Of a stretch of DNA of 64,000 nt, positions 14,907 through 20,728 are shown piece after piece. The DNA lies in the IMG/VR virus record IMGVR_UViG_3300025889_018102, positions 1 through 64,000 of that record; one strand, 5' to 3'. The DNA comes from a virus. Numbering within the stretch: position 1 is the first letter of the stretch; each line of letters starts with the position of its first letter. The notes below the pieces were generated by a model that was not told the DNA's origin, searched no databases, and saw only the letters and a list, made by a program, of their open reading frames with translations. The position numbers and the translations under genes are program-made.

Positions 14907-15106
14907 ACGAACGAATTAGAGAACTTGCTTATCAAGCCGCCAATGGCATGCTATCGTATGATGGTGAAGGAGAATGGCGTTTGAGTGAAAAAGAAACGAT
15001 AAAGTTTGCCGAGTTGATTTTGAAACAATGTTTATCATACATCGATGATTCGGGCGATATCGATTATGTGAAGTTTATGATCAAACGAGATTTTGGAGCC
15101 GAATGA
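14903..15106 (+). CDS. FAELIVREC-family small protein, paralogue 5
   Basis: 67 residues: MNERIRELAYQ, core FAELILKQC and ending DFGAE. It is coupled to both neighbours by overlaps. It is the most diverged core among the MNER-starting copies. Confidence 0.7.
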   Translation: MNERIRELAYQAANGMLSYDGEGEWRLSEKETIKFAELILKQCLSYIDDSGDIDYVKFMIKRDFGAE

Positions 15107-15267
15107 TGAAAAAAATAATTCAACTAGAACAAGATGAAAATGGTGATCTGATACTTCCACTAGGCGATGAGATATGCGAAACCTTAGGATGGAATATAGG
15201 CGATACTATAGAATGGATTAACAATAACGATGGTTCGTTCTCTTTAAGAAAGAAAAATGAGTCCTAA
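15106..15267 (+). CDS. AbrB/MazE/SpoVT-fold DNA-binding protein
   Basis: 53 residues. LPLGDEICETLGWNIGDTI is the swapped-hairpin AbrB signature (L-P-----LG---GD---). Such dimers bind DNA as antitoxins or regulators. No toxin gene is adjacent, so a stand-alone regulator is more likely. An ATG at 15103 would add one Met. Its end overlaps the next start. Confidence 0.75.
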   Translation: MKKIIQLEQDENGDLILPLGDEICETLGWNIGDTIEWINNNDGSFSLRKKNES

Positions 15268-15832
15268 TCTAGATCAAAAGCTGTGTAAAGAATTTCCTGA
15301 AATTTTCAAAAATCGCTATGCAGATAAACGCTCTACAGCAATGTGTTGGGGCTTTGATATTGGTGACGGTTGGTATAGTATCATTCGTTTTCTTTGTCAG
15401 CAACTAATGCGTGATTATACTCTAGCTAAGCAAGATTATGATCATTATAAACAAATGCTCGAAGTAAAAGATAAATCTGCTTGGCGTGAATGGCATCATC
15501 AAAAATATACTCAGGAAAACCTAGAAAAACGCAAACAAGAATTAGATGAGTGTCATATTCCTGTAGCCTTACAAGTTAAAGAAAAGTATGGTGGGCTACG
15601 TTTTTATGTTCAATCTGCAACTGATGAACAACATCAAACGATTGCTATTGTAGAAAGTATTAGTTATTCAGTATGTGAACAATGTGGTACAACAAAAGAT
15701 GTTCATGTGTTCAATATGGGTTGGATGCGTACACTTTGTGTAGAACATGGCAAAGAACTGTATGGAGAACAATCTGTTGCTGATTATATAAACGATTTAG
15801 AGGGAGAAAAAAATGAAGAAAGATATTTTTGA
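15257..15832 (+). CDS. Conserved hypothetical protein with CxxC
   Basis: 191 residues. GDGWYSIIRFLCQQL near residue 38 and KEKYGGLRFYVQSAT near 120 are conserved-looking blocks I have seen in uncharacterised phage and bacterial proteins. CEQCGT and a later Cys-Glu-His suggest one metal site. It overlaps genes on both sides by 11-20 bases. Function unknown. Confidence 0.65.
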   Translation: MSPNLDQKLCKEFPEIFKNRYADKRSTAMCWGFDIGDGWYSIIRFLCQQLMRDYTLAKQDYDHYKQMLEVKDKSAWREWHHQKYTQENLEKRKQELDECHIPVALQVKEKYGGLRFYVQSATDEQHQTIAIVESISYSVCEQCGTTKDVHVFNMGWMRTLCVEHGKELYGEQSVADYINDLEGEKNEERYF

Positions 15833-16082
15833 TCTAGAACAAAGTATAATGCATTGTTGGAATATTGTTGAAGATTTAAAAATGCTCAATGAAGCTGTGT
15901 TGGAGCGTGATCTAAGTGTTGATGAAATTTCTAATATTCTTTTAGGTATAGAACGTCTTTATAATTTGAAATTTGAAAAACTTTTTGAAATGTTTGAGGA
16001 TCATTGTAAAGATTATTGGAATCTTAAAAATAAATGGAATGATCGATTTACTACAACTATAAAAAAAGAAGAAAATGATTGA
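15813..16082 (+). CDS. Hypothetical helical protein
   Basis: 89 residues with GGGAG seven bases before the ATG. Almost entirely helix-forming (NIVEDLKMLNEAVLERDL). No domain is recognised. Confidence 0.6.
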   Translation: MKKDIFDLEQSIMHCWNIVEDLKMLNEAVLERDLSVDEISNILLGIERLYNLKFEKLFEMFEDHCKDYWNLKNKWNDRFTTTIKKEEND

Positions 16083-16263
16083 TCCGATTACACCAATAAC
16101 AATTATTTCAAATTATACAAGAACAACTGATAAAGAAACTGAAATACATAAGTTTATTTCCGTTAATAACAATTCACCTAAACATTTTATTAACTATATT
16201 CTCTACAATTCAAAAGGTATAATTGAAGAGAATTATGAAAATAAAATTGACATAAACACATGA
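16075..16263 (+). CDS. Small hypothetical protein
   Basis: 62 residues, rich in Asn, Ile and Thr, coupled to both neighbours by short overlaps. No family is recognised. Confidence 0.5.
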   Translation: MIDPITPITIISNYTRTTDKETEIHKFISVNNNSPKHFINYILYNSKGIIEENYENKIDINT

Positions 16264-16382
16264 AACCGTGGCAAATTAAGATTGCTAATTTCTATTTTAA
16301 ACTAACAGAAAAATTTACTGTTATAGAATGGATTGTGATATTTGTAACAATATCATATATTACATGGATTATAATTAAATGA
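16260..16382 (+). CDS. 40-residue membrane micropeptide
   Basis: ATG at 16260 in a stop/start overlap. After a short polar start the sequence FTVIEWIVIFVTISYITWII forms one membrane helix. Its stop overlaps the next ATG, so it is translated only if coupling works. Comparable early phage peptides act on host membranes, but no role can be assigned. Confidence 0.5.
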   Translation: MKPWQIKIANFYFKLTEKFTVIEWIVIFVTISYITWIIIK

Positions 16383-17041
16383 AAGTATATATTGGACCTT
16401 ACAAAGATTATTTTGGTCCCTATCAACTTGCAGATCTTTTACAAAAAGTCGGTGTAAGTGAAGATCGTTGCAATACAGTAGGTGACTGGTTATCCAAAAC
16501 ATGGGTGAATAAAGTCTTTACTTGGATTTATAGTAAGAAGAAAAGAAAAATTAAAATTAATATACACAAATACGATACGTGGGGTATGGATTCTACTCTA
16601 GCATTAATTATTCTTCCAATGCTGAAACAATTAAAAGATACTAAACATGGTTCAGGTATCGTTGATCTAGATGATGTTCCAGAAAAAATGCGATTTACTA
16701 CAACAGAAAACTATGAATGCCAAGAAACATTTGATTTCTACAATGATCCAGATCTATGCAAACAAAATATTCAATGTGATGTTCATGATCGTTGGGATTG
16801 GGTTTTAGAAGAGATGATTTGGGCATTTGAACAACTTAATATTGATTGGGCAGATCAATATTGGTTAGTAAAACCTGAATTAGATCTTGAAGATTATCCA
16901 GAGGATGAAGGAAAAGAAACTATACCAATTCGTTGGAAGGTAAAAGGTGAATGTGATTGGGAAGGTACAAAAAAGCATCAAGATAGAATCGATAACGGTT
17001 TAAGATTGTTCGGAAAATACTATCAGAGCTTGTGGGATTGA
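16379..17041 (+). CDS. Conserved phage protein of unknown function
   Basis: 220 residues beginning MKVYIGPYKDYFGPYQLAD, a start I recognise from many uncharacterised phage proteins. The middle has HKYDTWGMDSTLALIILPML and DRWDWVLEEMIWAF. These blocks are conserved, but I know of no biochemical role. A Trp-rich, acidic C-terminus follows. Confidence 0.7.
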   Translation: MKVYIGPYKDYFGPYQLADLLQKVGVSEDRCNTVGDWLSKTWVNKVFTWIYSKKKRKIKINIHKYDTWGMDSTLALIILPMLKQLKDTKHGSGIVDLDDVPEKMRFTTTENYECQETFDFYNDPDLCKQNIQCDVHDRWDWVLEEMIWAFEQLNIDWADQYWLVKPELDLEDYPEDEGKETIPIRWKVKGECDWEGTKKHQDRIDNGLRLFGKYYQSLWD

Positions 17042-17052
17042 AAAATACTTGT

Positions 17053-17112
17053 AAATCAATGAGTTAGCTGGTGTAAGAAACTGCTTGACAGATAGTTAGA
17101 TCCATGTATAAT
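17053..17112 (+). promoter_or_regulatory. Early sigma70 promoter with upstream AAATCAATGAGTTAGC element
   Basis: The 16-base element is at 17053-17068, TTGACA at 17085 and TATAAT at 17107 (16-base spacer). The leader GTTGATGACAAGG precedes the gene at 17145. The same arrangement recurs at 17342, 52241 and 56572. Confidence 0.88.
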
Positions 17113-17144
17113 AACGGTATACTGTTGATGACAAGGAAAAGTAA

Positions 17145-17351
17145 ATGGGCTGGATTAAAGATGGTAAGCACATTACTGCCAATTATCTGGGTGTAATGGT
17201 TTCTGGTGTCATTGAGTCAAGCCGTGTAAAATATGGTGGCAAGGTACAATATACTGTTAACTTAGACAACCCCGTCCAATTACGTTGGAGGAGCGAACCC
17301 ACAGTGCGTGTTCTCATTGATGAAACTGAAATTACTTCGGAAAATCAATGA
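17145..17351 (+). CDS. Conserved small phage protein (MGWIKDGKH type)
   Basis: 68 residues. VSGVIESSRVKYGGKVQYTV and the closing VRVLIDETEI are beta-rich and match a widespread uncharacterised phage family. It has its own strong promoter. The 16-base promoter element of the next gene overlaps its stop codon. Confidence 0.7.
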   Translation: MGWIKDGKHITANYLGVMVSGVIESSRVKYGGKVQYTVNLDNPVQLRWRSEPTVRVLIDETEITSENQ

Positions 17352-17400
17352 GTTAGCTGATGCAAAAAACGCTTGACATTTAGTTAGATTCATGTATAAT
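17342..17400 (+). promoter_or_regulatory. Early sigma70 promoter with upstream element
   Basis: AAATCAATGAGTTAGC at 17342-17357, TTGACA at 17373 and TATAAT at 17395, spacer 16. Leader GTTGATGAGGAG leads to the gene at 17431. Confidence 0.88.
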
Positions 17401-17430
17401 TAAGTCTGAATCGTTGATGAGGAGTTCTGA

Positions 17431-17664
17431 ATGTACACTGAAAATCAAGAAACGTTGAATAATGTTCTTAAATGTTTTAGCGATTCTGCTAGTAGGTATT
17501 ACAAATCATATGGGTTTGAGGCAGGATATCTGGAAAGCGTCATTATTCATCTTTTACCTAAGCTGTCTAAGAAGAATCAGAAAGAGTTGATTGAGAGCAT
17601 GCTCAAGTCTGCTCAAGAAATAGAGCAAAAGTTGGTTGAGAAAATTCTTAAGGGGGCTATCTAA
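17431..17664 (+). CDS. Small helical hypothetical protein
   Basis: 77 residues, amphipathic helices throughout (LLPKLSKKNQKELIESMLK). GAGG lies ten bases before the ATG. An early gene by promoter; no family recognised. Confidence 0.65.
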   Translation: MYTENQETLNNVLKCFSDSASRYYKSYGFEAGYLESVIIHLLPKLSKKNQKELIESMLKSAQEIEQKLVEKILKGAI

Positions 17665-17666
17665 TA

Positions 17667-17837
17667 ATGGACTTTTTGATTCGTGCAGAAAAGTATGCAG
17701 AGGAACGAGGTGACGATGCGTTCTTCAAGTGGATCTACACTAATCATCGAGAATATAATTCTGTCAAGGATTCAGTCTGGAAAACTTTGAGTTATCTTTA
17801 CGGTGATTATACTGCCGATATATTGGAGAATCAATAA
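17667..17837 (+). CDS. Small hypothetical protein
   Basis: 56 residues starting MDFLIRAEKYAEERGDDAFF. The frame runs from just after the previous stop and overlaps the next ATG by one base, the usual spacing in this operon. No family recognised. Confidence 0.6.
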   Translation: MDFLIRAEKYAEERGDDAFFKWIYTNHREYNSVKDSVWKTLSYLYGDYTADILENQ

Positions 17838-18040
17838 TGATTGAGTTTGATGATCAGACACTGGATTATTTGCAGATTATACATGATGGTCCTGGTGGTG
17901 GACCGAGGTCAGCTTATGCATTCTTTTTGGGGAGAATGGATTGGATGACCAATACATCCGATCTAAAAACCTCTGATGTAGAGGACTTTATTATTAATTT
18001 TTATTCTGCTTATAATAGGCGGTTTGGTACTCGATATTAA
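17837..18040 (+). CDS. Small hypothetical protein
   Basis: 67 residues; a GPGGGPRS loop follows a beta-like start. It shares one base with the preceding stop codon. No family recognised. Confidence 0.6.
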   Translation: MIEFDDQTLDYLQIIHDGPGGGPRSAYAFFLGRMDWMTNTSDLKTSDVEDFIINFYSAYNRRFGTRY

Positions 18041-18055
18041 TTTAGGAGATATATT

Positions 18056-18319
18056 ATGAAAAAGATTGTAAATGTGACTGAAGTTGCAGGCGAAGGTCTT
18101 GTTAAGCTAATGGGTGAGCGTGTAACATTATTCTGTATGAATTATATCTACACAGGCAAACTCGTAGGTGTGAACGATTCTTGTGTTCTATTAGAAGATG
18201 CAGCAATCGTTTACGAAACCGGTTCTTTTTCTGAAAAGAATTGGAGAGATGCACAAAAATTACCCAATGACTGGTATGTGCAAATTTCAACTATTGAAAG
18301 TTTTGGTATTCTAAAATGA
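18056..18319 (+). CDS. Small hypothetical protein with SH3-like beta pattern
   Basis: 87 residues with TTAGGAG before the ATG. RVTLFCMNYIYTGKLVGVND followed by CVLLEDAAIVYETGS looks like an Sm/SH3-type small barrel seen in uncharacterised phage proteins. Its stop overlaps the SR-peptide ATG. Confidence 0.6.
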   Translation: MKKIVNVTEVAGEGLVKLMGERVTLFCMNYIYTGKLVGVNDSCVLLEDAAIVYETGSFSEKNWRDAQKLPNDWYVQISTIESFGILK

Positions 18320-18441
18320 TTCGTTCTAGATTACAAAAATACTCTAGGTCTAGGTCTGAGTCTAGGTCTAGGTCTGGGTCTAGGTCTGTGTCTGGGTCTT
18401 GGTCTAGGTCTAGGTCTAGGTCTAGGTCTGTGTCTGGGTAA
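18316..18441 (+). CDS. SR-dipeptide-repeat micropeptide (41 residues)
   Basis: ATG overlaps the upstream TGA. After MIRSRLQKY the frame reads SR, SG, SV, SE and SW dipeptides from 16 TCTNNN hexamers (mostly TCTAGG) and ends in TAA. It is a translated tandem repeat and gives a highly basic, disordered peptide resembling eukaryotic SR domains. Expression is plausible through coupling but unproven; it may simply be an expanded repeat. Confidence 0.55.
   Translation: MIRSRLQKYSRSRSESRSRSGSRSVSGSWSRSRSRSRSVSG
18343..18438 (+). repeat. Tandem hexamer repeat (TCTAGG-type, 16 units)
   Basis: Sixteen consecutive six-base units, nine of them TCTAGG and the others variants at positions 4-5 (TCTGAG, TCTGGG, TCTGTG, TCTTGG). 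A strong promoter begins 12 bases after the array. Confidence 0.95.
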
Positions 18442-18450
18442 AAATTCTGC

Positions 18451-18478
18451 TTGACATTTAGTTAGATTTCTGTATAAT
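18451..18478 (+). promoter_or_regulatory. Early sigma70 promoter
   Basis: TTGACA at 18451 and TATAAT at 18473, spacer 16, followed by the shared leader GTTGATGACAAGGAG. The upstream position where other copies carry the 16-base element is occupied by the hexamer array. Confidence 0.88.
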
Positions 18479-18511
18479 GACGGTATACTGTTGATGACAA
18501 GGAGCTAGACA

Positions 18512-18772
18512 ATGAATATTATGCCCGTAAATATCACTGGCCCATATCGTACTGGCACTATTAGAGGTTATAGTGCAGATGAGATTGAAAATATCTTAGG
18601 GTTTCCCCCTAATGTAGAAGATGATCCTGATAAGGTTAGTCATAGTTGGGGGTTTCTTGCTGATGGATTGAACTGTGGAATTTGGTCGTATAAGGGTAGT
18701 GAAATGGCAAAAATCTTCAGTACATATGGACCACAATATGTGTTTGATACACTTTTTCCTGAAAGGAGTTAA
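18512..18772 (+). CDS. Small early hypothetical protein
   Basis: 86 residues. GYSADEIENILGFPPNVEDD then SHSWGFLADG suggests a compact mixed fold that I know only as an uncharacterised phage protein family. AAGGAG lies in its leader. Confidence 0.65.
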   Translation: MNIMPVNITGPYRTGTIRGYSADEIENILGFPPNVEDDPDKVSHSWGFLADGLNCGIWSYKGSEMAKIFSTYGPQYVFDTLFPERS

Positions 18773-18775
18773 TTC

Positions 18776-18925
18776 ATGGGGCTTATCATTCTTTATACTA
18801 TCATTATAATTCTTACACTTACATTTCTAGCAACAGGTAACACGAATTATTTTCTTCTTTCGTGCGTTTTTGCAGTCATTGCATTGATTAAGGAAAGGTC
18901 GTTGAAAAAGAATGTCGAAAACTAA
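18776..18925 (+). CDS. Two-helix membrane micropeptide
   Basis: 49 residues. Two hydrophobic stretches (LIILYTIIIILTLTFLA and FLLSCVFAVIALI) flank a short polar turn, and a Lys-rich tail would stay in the cytoplasm. GAAAGGAG precedes the start. It overlaps the deaminase gene by 14 bases. Confidence 0.6.
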   Translation: MGLIILYTIIIILTLTFLATGNTNYFLLSCVFAVIALIKERSLKKNVEN

Positions 18926-19223
18926 GCAAAATATCACTGCTATAATTTATGATAAACGTGGTAGAGTGTTGTCAGTAGGCAAAAACCAATACCTTAAGAC
19001 ACATCCAATGCAAGCAAAATATGCTAATGAAGTTGGTCTACATGAAAAGATGTTTCTACATGCAGAGATTCATTCTATAGTACGGTGTAAACAATTACAT
19101 AGAGCATATAAAATTTTTGTGAGTCGATGGGATAAAAAGGGGAATCCAATGTTAGCTAAACCATGTCTAATCTGTCAGAGTGCGCTTAAAGCTGCTGGTA
19201 TTAAGATTATAGAGCATACTTAG
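18912..19223 (+). CDS. Cytidine deaminase-superfamily protein
   Basis: 103 residues. HAEIHSIVRCK gives the HAE motif and KPCLICQSALKAAG the PCxxC motif, the zinc site of nucleotide and tRNA deaminases. It is separate from the dCMP deaminase at 20118 and shorter. The substrate is unclear; it could be a free base, nucleotide or nucleic acid. Confidence 0.75.
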   Translation: MSKTKQNITAIIYDKRGRVLSVGKNQYLKTHPMQAKYANEVGLHEKMFLHAEIHSIVRCKQLHRAYKIFVSRWDKKGNPMLAKPCLICQSALKAAGIKIIEHT

Positions 19224-19225
19224 AT

Positions 19226-19498
19226 TTAAGTATAACCAATACGATTGAGAATATTAATTGCTCGTGTTCTTAATTTGTTAAGAAACTGTTCTTCAGTTAG
19301 AACACCTTTTTCTGTATTACATTTTTTACATGTTACTTGAAGATTACCAAACGATGTTGATCCTCCTTGGCTTTCCGGTATAACATGATCCAATTGTATC
19401 TCATTGATCTCTAAATCAACTCCACAAAAGACACATCTTTGTCCATCACGCTCTATAACCATTCTACGTAAATTTTTAGTTATACGTTCCTTTTTCAT
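19226..19498 (-). CDS. HNH endonuclease (McrA-like), the only minus-strand gene
   Basis: 90 residues on the reverse strand. CVFCGVDL, LDHVIPESQGG and CKKCNTEKG form a complete HNH zinc module. It lies tail to tail with the deaminase gene, three bases away, and head to head with the DUF2384-like gene. Opposite orientation within a wholly forward window indicates insertion, as for a homing endonuclease. Confidence 0.88.
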   Translation of the reverse strand: MKKERITKNLRRMVIERDGQRCVFCGVDLEINEIQLDHVIPESQGGSTSFGNLQVTCKKCNTEKGVLTEEQFLNKLRTRAINILNRIGYT

Positions 19499-19511
19499 AT
19501 ATAAATTCCAC

Positions 19512-19540
19512 TTGACATAAACAAATTATTTTATTATAAT
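19512..19540 (+). promoter_or_regulatory. Sigma70 promoter upstream of the 19561 gene
   Basis: TTGACA at 19512 and TATAAT at 19535 with spacer 17, inside the divergent gap between the minus-strand HNH gene and the forward operon. GGAG follows before the ATG. Confidence 0.8.
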
Positions 19541-19560
19541 TGTATTTATAGGAGATCATT

Positions 19561-19767
19561 ATGTTAGATCGAGATAAGCTTGAAAAGAAAAGAATGTTGC
19601 GTGAAACCAATGCGTATTTAGTTGCTCTTCTTGGAGATAGAAATGTTGAAGAATGGTGGCAAAGAAAAAATTCTCATTTTTTAGGTAAAACACCAGCTGA
19701 AGCATGGGAAGAAAATCCTGTGAAGGTTTATCAATATGTTGCATCTGCTGGTGATGGATATTGGTGA
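19561..19767 (+). CDS. DUF2384/MbcA-like small protein
   Basis: 68 residues. VEEWWQRKNSHFLGKTPAEAW and the closing VYQYVASAGDGYW match the C-terminal toxin-binding domain of Xre/MbcA/ParS antitoxins (DUF2384). No RES-domain toxin is adjacent. It might neutralise a host toxin; that is only a possibility. Confidence 0.65.
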   Translation: MLDRDKLEKKRMLRETNAYLVALLGDRNVEEWWQRKNSHFLGKTPAEAWEENPVKVYQYVASAGDGYW

Positions 19768-19770
19768 TAT

Positions 19771-20115
19771 ATGTTGATCTATACTAATCAGAGTTCTAAA
19801 CTTACACGTAAACAGAAACAAAAGCAAAAAGACCGTTGGATTAAATCTCAACAAACTATTGGTGGCACTATCGAAAAAAGGAGATCAAGTTTCACTCCAT
19901 TGAAAGTACAACCATCTCCTATTATTCGTACAGACGCATCTGTTTATAAATCTTTGCCTTCGATAACATCATCTAACGGTGATACATTTAAAAAACCAAT
20001 TCCCATCTATACCGGTGATGCTATGATTGGAATTGGTACATTGCATAAAAGTAATGCTGTACCTATTTTTTCAACTGATGAAGCTAAAGAAATTTCTAGA
20101 ATGCGTAGAGGGTAA
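19771..20115 (+). CDS. Conserved hypothetical protein
   Basis: 114 residues, basic start (LTRKQKQKQKDRWIKSQ), Ser/Pro-rich middle and a short ordered end IYTGDAMIGIGTLHKSN. I have seen this pattern in uncharacterised phage proteins. It precedes the dCMP deaminase gene by two bases. Confidence 0.6.
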   Translation: MLIYTNQSSKLTRKQKQKQKDRWIKSQQTIGGTIEKRRSSFTPLKVQPSPIIRTDASVYKSLPSITSSNGDTFKKPIPIYTGDAMIGIGTLHKSNAVPIFSTDEAKEISRMRRG

Positions 20116-20117
20116 AT

Positions 20118-20546
20118 ATGTGGGATGAAAGATTTTTGAAATTAGCAAAAGAAATTTCTTCATGGTCTAAAGATCCTTCTACAAAAGTAGGTGCTGTTAT
20201 TGTAGATTCTAATCGTAGAATTGTTTCAACTGGTTATAACGGATTTCCACGAGCAGTTCATGATCATTCTTCTCGTTATAATAATAGAGAAGAAAAGTTG
20301 GAGATTATCATTCATGGAGAGATTAATGCTATTCTTTTTGCACAAAGATCTTTAGAAAATTGTACACTTTATACTTTTCCCTTTATGCCATGTTCAAGAT
20401 GCGCCTCTATTGTGATACAATCAGGAATAACTCGTGTATGTTCGTTAATCTCTGATTCACCTAGATGGAAAACAAGTTTTGAGTTATCAGAAAAATTATT
20501 TAAAGAAGCAAATGTAAACGTTGATTTACTTAATTTACAGGAGTAA
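20118..20546 (+). CDS. dCMP deaminase
   Basis: 142 residues. STKVGAVIVDSNRRIVSTGYNGFP, HGEINAI and MPCSRCASIVI give the full zinc-dependent deoxycytidylate deaminase signature. The reaction dCMP to dUMP supplies the substrate of ThyX, also encoded here. It lacks the long insert of T4 Cd. Confidence 0.9.
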   Translation: MWDERFLKLAKEISSWSKDPSTKVGAVIVDSNRRIVSTGYNGFPRAVHDHSSRYNNREEKLEIIIHGEINAILFAQRSLENCTLYTFPFMPCSRCASIVIQSGITRVCSLISDSPRWKTSFELSEKLFKEANVNVDLLNLQE

Positions 20547-20549
20547 TAA

Positions 20550-20720
20550 ATGAAAGCTACCTCCACATTTAAACTTTCAAAGACCACTAAGAGGTTATTA
20601 GCAACAATGTTGAAGCAAGATAGAAGTATCTATAAATCTTTGGCAATTAGTGCACAACTATCAGAAGAAGACCATGCAAAACGAAAAGTGAGAACTAAAG
20701 AAAAAGATTTAGATGTATAG
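20550..20720 (+). CDS. Small basic hypothetical protein
   Basis: 56 residues, Lys/Arg-rich, beginning MKATSTFKLSKTTKRLL, with GGAG upstream. It lies between the deaminase and polymerase genes. No family recognised. Confidence 0.55.
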   Translation: MKATSTFKLSKTTKRLLATMLKQDRSIYKSLAISAQLSEEDHAKRKVRTKEKDLDV

Positions 20721-20728
20721 AGCTTTAT

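Noticed and set aside
12491-15106. Toxin-antitoxin operon reading of the AbrB-like gene and neighbours
   Set aside because: The AbrB-fold protein has no adjacent MazF, PIN or RES-type toxin; the neighbours show no toxin motifs.
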